Origin: Thermoflexus sp.
GTDB lineage: Bacteria; Chloroflexota; Anaerolineae; Aggregatilineales; Aggregatilineaceae
Reading direction: 5' to 3'
Assembly: GCA_020724465.1 (NCBI GenBank)
Contig: DYGX01000004.1
Coordinates: 1 to 64,000, forward strand
Length of the DNA: 64,000 nucleotides
Below, piece after piece: positions 53,224-62,168 of the stretch. The position numbers and the translations under genes are program-made. Position 1 is the first letter of the stretch. Each line of letters begins with the position of its first letter. The notes below the pieces were generated by a model. The model made no database searches, was not told the DNA's origin, and was given only the letters and a program-made list of their open reading frames with translations.

Positions 53224-53272
53224 TGGCGCAGACTGAGGGCGAGTCGTGGCGCCGCCGCGCCAGGGAGCCGAC

Positions 53273-54385
53273 ATGATCCGTCGCATTGGGACACTGGTTG
53301 TGATCGCGCTGGTCGTGGCCGCCGCGGGGCTGGCCGCCGCGCTGCCGCGCGCGGCGACGGCGCAAGACGACCCCGACATTGTAACGACGGTCAACGGCAC
53401 GGCGATCAGCCGCGAGGCGTTTCACAGCCGGGTGCGCTTCGTGCGCTGGCAATATTTGCAGGAAATCGCCAAACTGCACGAGCTGACCGCCGGCAACCTG
53501 GGCCTGGCGGCCGGGCGCGTGCTGACGCTGCTGGACGGGCTGCGCGATCCGGACGCGCTCGGCGAGGCGGTGCTGAGCCAGATGGAAGACGAGCTGCTGG
53601 CGCTTGAGGCTGCCGCGCTGCTGCAAGCCGAGCCAACCCCGGACGACGTCCGCGCCAAACGCGACGCGTTCTTCGGGCTGTGGACCGGCGTGGAGCCGGA
53701 CGAGCTGGCCGCCGACGCGGACGCGCAGCGCTACATCGCGGATTGGTACGCGGCAGCGCAAAGCGTCTCCGGCCTGGACCCCGACGCGATCGACGCGATC
53801 TTCGCGACCGAGGCGCGCTGGGACGCGCTCTACATCCTGATCGCCGCCCGCGCCCCCACCGAGGAATTGACCGTACACTCGCGGCACATCCTGTGCCGCT
53901 TCGCGCCGGACGAGCCGGAGCCGGTGGCATCTCCCACCGAGGCGCAGCGGCGCGCGGCGCTCGACTGCATCCGCGCTGCCCAGGCCCGCCTGGCCGGTGA
54001 CGAGCCGTTCGCCGACGTGGCCGCCGATCTCTCCGGCGATGCTGCCAGCGCTGCCCGCGGCGGCGATCTGGGCTGGGTTCCGCTCAGCTACCTGGTCGAT
54101 GGCTACGCCGCCGCCGTCGAAACCGCCCGGCCGAACACCGTGATCGGCCCGGTGGAAACGGAGTATGGGCTGCATCTGATCGAGGTTCTGGAGCGCGAGA
54201 TGCGCCCCCTGAGCGAACCGGACCGCGCCCAGGTGCAGCGCGAGCTGTTCGGCGCGTGGCTGGACAGGCTGCGCCAGGACGCGACCATCACGCGCAGCGC
54301 GGATTGGGCCGTCGGCATCCCCGCCGAACCCGCTCTGAACGCACTCTCATCAGACGTCCTTGAAGCGATCGACCGGCTCGAATGA
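53273..54385 (+). CDS. Secreted or membrane-anchored parvulin-type peptidyl-prolyl isomerase
   Basis: A 370-residue exported foldase like SurA or PrsA. A hydrophobic N-terminal signal (about 6-32, AxA-like end at ATAQ) precedes a helical SurA_N-like region (about 40-200) and a parvulin domain (about 205-320) with the VHSRHILC strand and the GGDLGWV and GPVETEYGLHLIEV segments that mark the isomerase core. No lipobox Cys is seen at the signal end. It likely helps fold exported proteins outside the membrane. Confidence 0.85.
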   Translation: MIRRIGTLVVIALVVAAAGLAAALPRAATAQDDPDIVTTVNGTAISREAFHSRVRFVRWQYLQEIAKLHELTAGNLGLAAGRVLTLLDGLRDPDALGEAVLSQMEDELLALEAAALLQAEPTPDDVRAKRDAFFGLWTGVEPDELAADADAQRYIADWYAAAQSVSGLDPDAIDAIFATEARWDALYILIAARAPTEELTVHSRHILCRFAPDEPEPVASPTEAQRRAALDCIRAAQARLAGDEPFADVAADLSGDAASAARGGDLGWVPLSYLVDGYAAAVETARPNTVIGPVETEYGLHLIEVLEREMRPLSEPDRAQVQRELFGAWLDRLRQDATITRSADWAVGIPAEPALNALSSDVLEAIDRLE

Positions 54386-54430
54386 GCCGGGTGAGCGGCG
54401 CGGGCAGGCCGCGCCAGGAGGGTCTCGCGC

Positions 54431-54952
54431 ATGACGGGTCAGATACGCCAGCCATGTGTCAGCGGCGAGTTCTTGACGCGCACGTATCGCATCAGCGGCG
54501 ACGTCAACGTGCGCACAGAACCGCTTCTGGACCAGCTCAACGATCATCTGGCGCTTTTTGTTCACCTGGAGCGCGTCTTTGTGTCGCCGCTGCTGGACCC
54601 CGCCGCACTGACCGGCAACTTCCACACCGCCGAAGTGCGCAAAGATAGCCTGGGATTGGTGGTGCTGAACAAGCTCGAAGACGGCCTGCCCTATCGCCAG
54701 GGGCGCTACATCGGGCGCGATCATATCGACCGCCCGGTCGCGGCGGTGGTGGCCGGGTTCGAGGTGCGCGGCGTGATCCGGCTGCACCCCAGCGTCAACG
54801 TCAGCGAACTGATCCGCACCACGCCGGAGCATTTCGTCCCGATCTTCAACGCCGACGCCACGCTGACCGCCCGGCGCGAGATCGTGTTCCACGGCGGGGC
54901 GATTCTGCTCAACCGCAACCAGCTTGAAGTCTTCGCCCTGCTGGACGAGTAA
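54431..54952 (+). CDS. Hypothetical protein, 173 residues
   Basis: A protein I do not recognise. No signal peptide or membrane segment. The sequence is mostly beta strands (for example VAAVVAGFEVRGVIRL and REIVFHGGAILL), with an N-terminal RTEPLLDQLNDHL helix and a DGLPYRQGRYIGRD loop. It may be a PilZ-like or other small beta-barrel, but this is a guess. The ATG at 54431 lies 45 bases after the foldase stop with a GGAGGG site. Confidence 0.55.
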   Translation: MTGQIRQPCVSGEFLTRTYRISGDVNVRTEPLLDQLNDHLALFVHLERVFVSPLLDPAALTGNFHTAEVRKDSLGLVVLNKLEDGLPYRQGRYIGRDHIDRPVAAVVAGFEVRGVIRLHPSVNVSELIRTTPEHFVPIFNADATLTARREIVFHGGAILLNRNQLEVFALLDE

Positions 54953-55084
54953 CCGCGCGGGTACCCGGCTTTTTGAACCGCAGCCTTGCTGCCGGGCGCA
55001 GACGCGGGGAACGCACCGCGCGTGAATATCCTCTGAAAACCGGCGCCAGCGGGCCGCGCAGGCCGCGTAGCGAAATCGATTTGA

Positions 55085-55093
55085 TGCTACAAT
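55085..55093 (+). promoter_or_regulatory. Extended -10 promoter for the CpaE-like gene
   Basis: TGCTACAAT with the hexamer at 55088-55093 lies 40 bases before the ATG at 55134. Confidence 0.5.
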
Positions 55094-55133
55094 GGGCAGC
55101 GGCGCCTCTGCTGCATACGGGGATGGATTGTGT

Positions 55134-56342
55134 ATGGCGCGGATCCTGGTGATTGACGACGACCTGAACCTGCTGCAAATGGTGCGGCTGATGCTGGAAC
55201 GCGTGGGACATGAGGTCGAGACGTCGCATAAGGGGATCGAAGGGATCGAGCGGGCGACGCGCAACCCGCCCGATCTGGCCATCATCGACATCATGATGCC
55301 CGGCCTGAACGGCTATGACGTGGTGCGGCGGCTGCGCGAGCACCCGGTTACGGCGCGCGTCCCGATCCTGATCCTGACCGCGCGCAGCCAGCTTATGGAC
55401 AAACAAACGGCGCTGGATGCGGGCGCCAACGCGTTCCTGTCCAAGCCTGTCTCCGCGCAGCAGCTCATCGAGCGCGTGGAAGCCGTGCTGCAAGCCGGGG
55501 TCGATTACCGGGTGCATACCGGCCTGCTGACCGAGCCGATCCGCCCGGCAGACGCGGCGGGGCGTGCCGCAGAGCGCGCCCACCCCCCGGCAGAGGCTGA
55601 CCTGATCGGCGCCATCGCGCCGCGCAAGAACGTGATCGCGGTCGTCAGCCTGCGCGGCGGCGCAGGGGGGACGACGCTGGCCGTCAACCTGGCGATGTGG
55701 GAAGCGCAGCGGGGGCGCCGGGTGAGCCTGATCGATCTCAGCCCGGTCGGCGGGCATATCCCGCTCCATCTCCATCTGGCGACGCCCCAGCACTGGGGCG
55801 CGCTGCTCGGCATGCGGAGCGCGCCGGACCCCGCCGCAGTGCTGCCCCTGCTCACCGTCCACCCCCAGTCGCAGGTGACGGTGCTGGGTGCGCCGCCCGC
55901 CCCCACCGTGGATCGCCTGTCGCCGCCGGTTGTTCAGGCCATTGTGCGGGCGCTGGCGACCCATTCCGCGAGGGTGGTTATCGACCTGCCGGTGCTGGAT
56001 GCGGCGAGCGCCGCCGCCCTGCCGCTGGCCGGGACGGTCATTGTCGTGCTGTCGGACGATGCCTGTTCCGTCCAGACGGTGCAGCGCCTGCTGGGGGTGC
56101 TCCCGGCGTTGGGCGTCGCCCGCGAGCGGATCGGCGTCGTGTTGTGCCATGTCCGCCCGACGGCTGAGATACCGGTTGAGACCATTCGCAAGACGCTCAA
56201 GCAGCCCTTGATAGCAGAAATCCCGTATCAGGTCGAGCAGATCGCGGCGATCCGGCGGGGTGTGCCGCTGGTGATCGCCGAGCCGAACGGCGCGTACGCG
56301 CAGGCGGTCAGCCACCTGGCGCAGTTGTTCGAACAGGTCTAG
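55134..56342 (+). CDS. Receiver / CpaE-TadZ-like P-loop ATPase-fold protein
   Basis: A 402-residue protein. The receiver (about 1-120) has Asp52 and the Lys in LSKPV. A linker (about 125-165) leads to a MinD/ParA-type domain as in CpaE/TadZ, which localise type IV pilus or Tad machinery. In the deviant Walker A the usual signature Lys is Arg174 and the P-loop Lys is Gly179 (RGGAGGTT), so ATP hydrolysis is doubtful; many TadZ proteins also have altered P-loops. The next gene, an AAA ATPase, is probably a partner. No pilus genes are present in the window. ATG 55134 has a GGGGATGG site. Confidence 0.85.
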   Translation: MARILVIDDDLNLLQMVRLMLERVGHEVETSHKGIEGIERATRNPPDLAIIDIMMPGLNGYDVVRRLREHPVTARVPILILTARSQLMDKQTALDAGANAFLSKPVSAQQLIERVEAVLQAGVDYRVHTGLLTEPIRPADAAGRAAERAHPPAEADLIGAIAPRKNVIAVVSLRGGAGGTTLAVNLAMWEAQRGRRVSLIDLSPVGGHIPLHLHLATPQHWGALLGMRSAPDPAAVLPLLTVHPQSQVTVLGAPPAPTVDRLSPPVVQAIVRALATHSARVVIDLPVLDAASAAALPLAGTVIVVLSDDACSVQTVQRLLGVLPALGVARERIGVVLCHVRPTAEIPVETIRKTLKQPLIAEIPYQVEQIAAIRRGVPLVIAEPNGAYAQAVSHLAQLFEQV

Positions 56343-56532
56343 ATGTTTGCGGAACCAGTGCGGGCGTGCGAGGGCGGCCCAGGTTGCCTCTGGCCGGGTC
56401 GCCATATTGTGGGGAAAGATGCACGAGGGATACAGAGGCAAACACCCCGGTGATCGCGCCGGAATGGCTCGCCACGCCTGATGGCAACACACGTGAAAGC
56501 GGGTAATCGTCGAGAGAAAGCGGGATCCAGTT

Positions 56533-57900
56533 ATGAGTGACACCACTGAACCGATCGTTCCCCCGGAGAACACAACACAGACGCTGCCACGCACCTCAAC
56601 CCAGCTCGACACGCTCAAGGAACTGCTCAAGGCCCCTGAAACGCCGGACGAATTGGATATTCCCCCGTCGGTCGTGCTGGACATCATCTTCCGCGTGTTG
56701 TTCCACGAGGGGCATGTCAGGCTGCGCCACCTGGCGGACATCACCCATCTGGAACTGCAACTGCTGGACCAGATCATGGAGAAGCTGCAGTTCGACCAGC
56801 TGGTCGAAGTGGCCAGCGGCAGCTCGATGGGGCGCTACACCTACACCTATGCACTCACCGACGCGGGCCGGCGCCGCGCGCGCGACGCGATGGAACGCGG
56901 CCAGTACGTCGGGCCGGCGCCCATCCCCATCGAGAAGTACGCCCGGATGATGATCTTGCAGACCAGTCGCAAGCTGTGGATCAAACCGGCCGAGGTGCGC
57001 GAGGCGCTCAGCCACCTGATCTTGCCGGAGAACTTCCACCGGCGGCTTGGCCCAGCCCTCAATGGCTCGACCTCAATCTTCCTCTATGGCCCGCCCGGCA
57101 ACGGCAAAACCACCATTGCCGAAGCCGTCGCCAGGCTGATCGCCGGCGCCGACCCGATCTGGGTGCCCTACGCGATTACCACCGGGGGGTATATCATCAG
57201 CATCTTCGATCCTCTGCTCTTCCGCGAGATCCACCTCTCCAAAGAACAGCTCAAACCCTTTAGAGTGGATGCGCGCCACGAAATCGACCGGCGCTGGGGA
57301 CTCTTCGAGCGGCCGACCGTCATGGTCGGCGGCGAGCTGCAGATCGATGCGCTGGACCTGCGCTACGATGAAATCTCGAAATTCTACGAGGCGCCGCTGC
57401 AACTCAAGGCCAACGGCGGGATGTTCCTGATCGACGACTTCGGGCGCCAGATGATCAGCCCGGCCCAGCTTCTCAACCGCTGGATCGTCCCGCTGGAGTC
57501 CGGCTTTGACTTCCTGCGGCTGCGAACCGGCCAGTCGCTTCAAGTGCCGTTCCGCCAGTTGATCGTCTTTGCCACCAACCTCAATCCGCTGGAGCTGGTC
57601 GACGACGCCTTCCTGCGGCGCATCCAGATGAAAGTGCGAGTCGACAGCCCAGACGAGCGGATGTTTCTGCAAATCTGGACGCAAGCGGCGCAGCAGCTTG
57701 GCATTCCCGCCGATCGCGAGAGCTTCGCATACCTGTTGCAGAAGTGGTACCGCGAGCCAAAGCGGACGCTCCAGGCCGTGCACCCGCGCGATATCCTGCG
57801 TATCGTCGCGTCGATGTGCGAGTATGAGGGCATTCCGCCGCAGCTCAACCGCACGCTGCTGGACGAAGCGTGCGACAGCTATTTTGTGGGAAGCGCCTGA
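56533..57900 (+). CDS. AAA ATPase with N-terminal winged-helix-like region
   Basis: A 455-residue protein. After a short disordered start, a helical, wHTH-like region (about 40-130) precedes a AAA+ module with Walker A GPPGNGKTT (residues 186-194), Walker B MFLIDDFGR (near 298-306) and sensor I FATNLNP (near 345). A C-terminal helical lid (about 395-450) completes it. The second acidic residue after Walker B is Asp rather than Glu, but the motor looks intact. It sits downstream of the CpaE-like gene and may act with it. The substrate is unknown. Confidence 0.85.
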   Translation: MSDTTEPIVPPENTTQTLPRTSTQLDTLKELLKAPETPDELDIPPSVVLDIIFRVLFHEGHVRLRHLADITHLELQLLDQIMEKLQFDQLVEVASGSSMGRYTYTYALTDAGRRRARDAMERGQYVGPAPIPIEKYARMMILQTSRKLWIKPAEVREALSHLILPENFHRRLGPALNGSTSIFLYGPPGNGKTTIAEAVARLIAGADPIWVPYAITTGGYIISIFDPLLFREIHLSKEQLKPFRVDARHEIDRRWGLFERPTVMVGGELQIDALDLRYDEISKFYEAPLQLKANGGMFLIDDFGRQMISPAQLLNRWIVPLESGFDFLRLRTGQSLQVPFRQLIVFATNLNPLELVDDAFLRRIQMKVRVDSPDERMFLQIWTQAAQQLGIPADRESFAYLLQKWYREPKRTLQAVHPRDILRIVASMCEYEGIPPQLNRTLLDEACDSYFVGSA

Positions 57901-58004
57901 CCCGCGCGCCAGCCGGAACGCCGGCAAAGATGGGACAAAACCAACCGCATCCGCTACAATCCCCGTACCTGCAACCGGACCGCAGAGCCAGGGGATTGTG
58001 CTTG

Positions 58005-58769
58005 ATGGTATCGGACCGCCGCTCGTTGCGAGTCGCTGCCCGCCTCGTCACGCTGGGAACACTGTTGCTTGTCCTGGCGCTGGGCGGCGGGCTGCTGGCG
58101 GGCTGCGCGACGGAAGATCAGCAGTTCGTCCACGACATCGAGGACGAGCTGCGCGAGCCGGATGCTGAGACTCCCCGCACCATCGTGGAACGCGCGCGTG
58201 ACTATCTGGAGCTGAGCCACGTCTCGGTGGCGCCGCACGTGGTGCGCGCCATGGCGGGCGTGACCGGTGTAGTGCTGCTGCTCGTGGGCTGGAAGGCGTA
58301 CCGGCTGGTGGTGGCGCTGCCCGGCCTGCTGGTGGGCGCGCTGCTCGGCGCGCGGTTAGGCGCGTCCGGCGGGGCGATCGTTGCGCTGCTGGGGCTGGTA
58401 GCCGGTGCCGGGATCGGCGCGGTGCTGGCGCTCGTGGCTCACGACGTGATCGTGTTCGGCGGCGGGGCGTACCTGGGCGCAACCCTCGCGCTCGGCCTGA
58501 CGGATTGGAACCCCACGCTGATCATCATTCTGGGCGGTCTGATCGGCGGGACGCTGGCGATTGTCGCGTTCTATGCCTTCTTGCTGGCGGTCACCGCGAC
58601 CATCGGCGCGCTGCTGCTGGGCGGCGCGCTGGGCGCAAGCCCGGCTGTGATCGCAGTCCTGGCCGCCGGCGGGATCATCGTGCAGTACAATGTGGCGCGC
58701 GCGCTTGGCGAGCGCCCGATCCTGCGCCGCAGACTCCGGCCACCCGAAGAGCCACCGGCTGACGGATAA
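58005..58769 (+). CDS. Lipoprotein-like multi-pass membrane protein, DUF4203-like
   Basis: A 254-residue protein. An N-terminal signal contains a lipobox-like LLAGC (Cys near residue 34), followed by an acidic 45-residue region. The rest has about seven hydrophobic segments with Gly-rich repeats (GLLVGALLGARLG, GAGIGAVLALV, GGLIGGTLAIV), the pattern of DUF4203/TMEM198-like proteins. A lipobox followed by a polytopic domain is unusual; the Cys may not be lipidated. TACAAT at 57955-57960 is a possible -10. Function unknown. Confidence 0.65.
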   Translation: MVSDRRSLRVAARLVTLGTLLLVLALGGGLLAGCATEDQQFVHDIEDELREPDAETPRTIVERARDYLELSHVSVAPHVVRAMAGVTGVVLLLVGWKAYRLVVALPGLLVGALLGARLGASGGAIVALLGLVAGAGIGAVLALVAHDVIVFGGGAYLGATLALGLTDWNPTLIIILGGLIGGTLAIVAFYAFLLAVTATIGALLLGGALGASPAVIAVLAAGGIIVQYNVARALGERPILRRRLRPPEEPPADG

Positions 58770-58815
58770 ATAATGCCTCGACCGATCGGGAACAGGTGTA
58801 TTGGAGCAGACAAGG

Positions 58816-60576
58816 ATGACGACACACACGCGATGGTGGCGAGGTAGATGGTTCATGCGCCTGGCGATGGCCGGGCTGGCGCTGCTGCTGGCGGCGCCGC
58901 ACCTGCCGCATGCCGCCGGCCAGAGCGACGATCCGGCGGGCGATAACCCCTCGGTGGACGGGCCGCCGTTCTCCCTGCCCTTCAAAGACCCGCCCGGCCC
59001 GGCCACCTGGCTCTACGAGCAGCACTACGGCAACACCACTTCGGCCTTCAATTTCGGCAATGTCTGGTATGCCGCCGGGCAGGGGATGCACTTCGGCATC
59101 GACCTGGAGGCGCCGTGCGGCACGCCGGTCTATGCCATTGCCGACGGGGTCGTGACCTATGTCGACGCGGAAGGGTTCGCCACCGGGCCGCATTCGCTGG
59201 CGCTCGACCATCCCGGCACCGGCTACACATCGTTCTACGGCCACCTGGGCGAGCAGCCGCCCTTTGTGCGCGGCGACCGGGTCGAGCGCGGGCAGCAGAT
59301 CGGCGTGACGGGCGACCCGGACCTCTCGTGCGAATCGCGCCCGCACCTGCATCTCGAAATTCGCAGCACCGACTACGCCTTCGCCTATAACCCGATCCCG
59401 CTGATCGACGCCAACTGGCACATGCTGTCCAGCATCGGCCTGATCTCAAGCGACTTCCAGCAAGACCTCGACGCGCCCTATCGCTGGATGAAGATCGAGG
59501 ACCAGCCGGAGATCAAGCTGGGCGGCAACTGGCTGAACAACTACGCCCGCCCCTGGCCGCCCAAGCTGGAAGTGCGCGCCCCGGTCGACACGCCCGCCCC
59601 GCGCAATCTCGGCCCGCTGCCGGAGAGCGTCCGCGTCACGCGCGAGCTGGTGTCGGAAGACCACTGGAACATCGGCGCGCGCTGGCGGGCCAACGACCTC
59701 GACGCGGTGTATATCATCGACGCGGTGCCCGGCCAGGAAACCGGCGTGTTCCGCCAGCCGCTCGACGGCTCCGAGCGCACCTGGGTCGAGGCCGCGCCGC
59801 CCACCAGCGTCTCGCCCGATGGCACGGTCACGGTGCGGCACCTGGGCGGCGGCACGATGGAAGTCCGCCGCCTGACAGACGGTGCCCGCTGGGAATACTA
59901 CCTGGGCGTGTATCCGAGCGTCTCGCCGGACGGCACGCGCCTGCTGTGGGAAGTGGTCAACGGTGAGCTTCTGCCCGGCCAGTCGCAACCGCCAGGCGTG
60001 GAGTTCTGGGTGGGCAACCTGGACGGCAGCCTGCGGCGCATGGTGCAGCGGCTGAGCGGCGGCTATAGCCTGTGGCTGGACGCGCACCGCCTGCTGCTGG
60101 TCAAACGCATCGTCTACAGCGCGGACACGCAGCTTTTCGTGCTGGACATCGACGCGCCCAACCCTGCACCGGTGCTGCTGGGCACGTTCCGCTTCGTGCG
60201 CGGGATCCAGGTCGCGCCGGGCGGGGCGCACATCGCCATGCTGCTCCCCTTCCAGCCAGACCCCGGCGCCAGCGGGATTTACCTGCTGCGCACCGAGCCG
60301 GGCGCCGTGCCGCAGAAGCTGCCGTTCTTCGGCGCCTACCAGTGGCGCGACGATCAATCGCTTTATACGCTCAGCTACGACGGCTCGACGGATGTGCACA
60401 CGCTCGGCGTGTACGACCTCGCAACCGGCGAGCACCGCACGCTGACCGACCCCGACACGCTGCCGATCCGCGTCGCCAACGGGGACTGGCACGTCTCGCC
60501 GGACGGCACGCGCATTATCTATGTGGACCCGACCGATTACGGCCTCTACGTGCTGACAATTGAGGGAGACTCATGA
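58816..60576 (+). CDS. Secreted M23 peptidase with C-terminal beta-propeller-like region
   Basis: A 586-residue exported protein with a signal peptide (about 12-35). The N-terminal half has an M23/LytM metallopeptidase domain (about 88-195) with the zinc ligands HFGIDLEAP and HLHLEI, plus the middle His of YGHLGE. It would cut cell-wall peptide cross-links if the envelope has them. The C-terminal half (about 265-586) has TolB/WD40-like strands with VSPDGT repeats, suggesting a propeller. ATG 58816 was preferred to TTG 58801. Its stop overlaps ybaK by ATGA. Confidence 0.85.
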   Translation: MTTHTRWWRGRWFMRLAMAGLALLLAAPHLPHAAGQSDDPAGDNPSVDGPPFSLPFKDPPGPATWLYEQHYGNTTSAFNFGNVWYAAGQGMHFGIDLEAPCGTPVYAIADGVVTYVDAEGFATGPHSLALDHPGTGYTSFYGHLGEQPPFVRGDRVERGQQIGVTGDPDLSCESRPHLHLEIRSTDYAFAYNPIPLIDANWHMLSSIGLISSDFQQDLDAPYRWMKIEDQPEIKLGGNWLNNYARPWPPKLEVRAPVDTPAPRNLGPLPESVRVTRELVSEDHWNIGARWRANDLDAVYIIDAVPGQETGVFRQPLDGSERTWVEAAPPTSVSPDGTVTVRHLGGGTMEVRRLTDGARWEYYLGVYPSVSPDGTRLLWEVVNGELLPGQSQPPGVEFWVGNLDGSLRRMVQRLSGGYSLWLDAHRLLLVKRIVYSADTQLFVLDIDAPNPAPVLLGTFRFVRGIQVAPGGAHIAMLLPFQPDPGASGIYLLRTEPGAVPQKLPFFGAYQWRDDQSLYTLSYDGSTDVHTLGVYDLATGEHRTLTDPDTLPIRVANGDWHVSPDGTRIIYVDPTDYGLYVLTIEGDS

Positions 60577-61058
60577 GCACACCACTCAACGCCAGCGCCC
60601 AAAAGGTTCAGGACGCGCTCGACGCGCGCGGCTACACGCACTGCCGGGTCGTCGAGATGCCGGACTCGACGCGCACCGCCGCCGAAGCCGCCGCCGCCAT
60701 CGGCTGCACCGTGGCGCAGATCGCCAAGTCGCTGGTGTTCCGGGGTGCCCGCAGCGGCGCCCCCGTGCTGGTCATCGCCAGCGGGACCAACCGGGTCGAT
60801 CCGCAGCGGCTGGCGGCCCTGATCGGCGAGCCGGTCGAGAAGCCGGACGCGGACTACGTGCGCGAGCGAACCGGGTTTGTGATCGGAGGCGTGCCGCCGC
60901 TGGGTCACAGCGAGCCGATCCGCACCTTCATCGACCGCGACCTGCTGGCGTTCGAGGAAATCTGGGCCGCCGCCGGGACGCCGCGCGCCGTCTTCCGCCT
61001 GACGCCCGACGACCTGGTGAGCATGACCGGCGGCAAGGTGGCGGCGATCGCTTCATAA
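60573..61058 (+). CDS. YbaK/EbsC-type aminoacyl-tRNA deacylase
   Basis: A 161-residue single-domain editing protein that clears mischarged tRNA (Cys-tRNA-Pro in YbaK). The substrate pocket Lys is in QIAKSLVF (near residue 52) and the conserved GGVPPLGH (near 110-117) is present. Exact tRNA preference cannot be read. It starts inside the preceding stop (ATGA overlap), so translation is coupled to the M23 gene, an odd functional pairing. A hairpin begins right after its stop. Confidence 0.9.
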   Translation: MSTPLNASAQKVQDALDARGYTHCRVVEMPDSTRTAAEAAAAIGCTVAQIAKSLVFRGARSGAPVLVIASGTNRVDPQRLAALIGEPVEKPDADYVRERTGFVIGGVPPLGHSEPIRTFIDRDLLAFEEIWAAAGTPRAVFRLTPDDLVSMTGGKVAAIAS

Positions 61059-61094
61059 GGGGGATGCAATATGCAATCTAGCTTAGCATCCCCC
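61059..61094. terminator. Hairpin between converging genes
   Basis: GGGGGATGC (61059-61067) pairs perfectly with GCATCCCCC (61086-61094) across an 18-base AT-rich loop and is followed by ATTCAATT. It may end either transcript and marks the edge of the AT-richer gene. Confidence 0.6.
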
Positions 61095-61126
61095 ATTCAA
61101 TTACCGGATAAGATGCAGCGATCAAG

Positions 61127-62044
61127 TTAGAACGGAACGTCATCTATACGCCTGACAATTGAGTAACGGTACCTCACCTGCTTTGGCGGCCGTAGCCGTT
61201 CAACATCGTCATCGAATAATAACGTCTCGACAAGAGGCGGGATAGCAAATGAACACTCTCTGACCGTTACGCTTCTAGAAGCCGGACAGAGCACCTCACC
61301 AATACCTTCTGTTTGTACTCGCCGTTCAAAATCCTTCATGAATCTCCAAACCTGTTCGTGCGGAAGGTCGATTATCACAAATAAGGAACCTGGCTTCATT
61401 CGTTGGAAAATCAAAACAAGGTTGTCAAGAAATTGTCGCATTTCTCGGAGTTGGTCATTGATGCAGTTCTGCATTACGAAAAGTCCCGAAAACAAAAATG
61501 CTTGCTGAACCATGTGATTTTCAAACTGCTGTTCAAGACCATCAGCAGCAAAATCGAACTGGTGGGCAGACGTTACAAGTTTGCCGTTTGGCCAATAAAT
61601 CGGAGCCAGATGATAGCGAGTAATCTCTTGCCCTTTTTGCCAGCCACAGACTTCTCTATCGAGTAAGTATGCATGGGCATGGGTAGGAACCGATGTAAAA
61701 TCATTGAGGTACCGAATCCAACCAATTACTTCAGGAGCAGGTCCTGCTCCTAAGAAACAAGCCCGAACGCGGTCCCTCTCGAACAGCTCCGAAAGCTCTC
61801 TTGAAACTCGCCGAAGCACGTGATACAAAACTTCCGTATACTTTGGATAATACGCGAGCAAATAGGCAGCGCGTAAATACATATCGCTGTAGTCAACGCT
61901 TGAGGGGGATCTCGAATACTCCTCGCGGATTTGCTTCACATAGACTTGTGTCTTTTTTAATTCATCTTCCAGATCCTCTTCACGGCAATCATTTGCGTCT
62001 AACAACTCTAAAAGTAGCACACCATAAGGATCATGTTCAATCAT
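61127..62044 (-). CDS. Hypothetical protein, possible class I methyltransferase fold
   Basis: A 305-residue protein clearly richer in A and T than all neighbours, with different codon use, which suggests recent transfer. The middle has RACFLGAGPAPEVIGW (about 94-109), like SAM-binding motif I. Later come the AYLLDREVCGW strand near 125 and MKPGSLFVIIDLP near 217, as in a Rossmann methyltransferase. The N-terminal 90 residues are helical and charged. No target-recognition domain is visible and I cannot name a substrate. A role in defence or modification is only a guess. Confidence 0.55.
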   Translation of the reverse strand: MIEHDPYGVLLLELLDANDCREEDLEDELKKTQVYVKQIREEYSRSPSSVDYSDMYLRAAYLLAYYPKYTEVLYHVLRRVSRELSELFERDRVRACFLGAGPAPEVIGWIRYLNDFTSVPTHAHAYLLDREVCGWQKGQEITRYHLAPIYWPNGKLVTSAHQFDFAADGLEQQFENHMVQQAFLFSGLFVMQNCINDQLREMRQFLDNLVLIFQRMKPGSLFVIIDLPHEQVWRFMKDFERRVQTEGIGEVLCPASRSVTVRECSFAIPPLVETLLFDDDVERLRPPKQVRYRYSIVRRIDDVPF

Positions 62045-62132
62045 AGAATCCTTCTCTCTTGCAAATGGTCAATCACAGTTATTAGTCATTGTAGAATAAA
62101 ATCAGCAAATCATCTACGGGTTACGCTCGTTC

Positions 62133-62162
62133 TTGACAAACCGCCCTCACGTCGCCTATTAT
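62133..62162 (+). promoter_or_regulatory. Promoter of the T-box leader
   Basis: A perfect TTGACA (62133-62138) and TATTAT (62157-62162) with an 18-base spacer place transcription start about 62169. Confidence 0.8.
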
Positions 62163-62168
62163 CATCCT

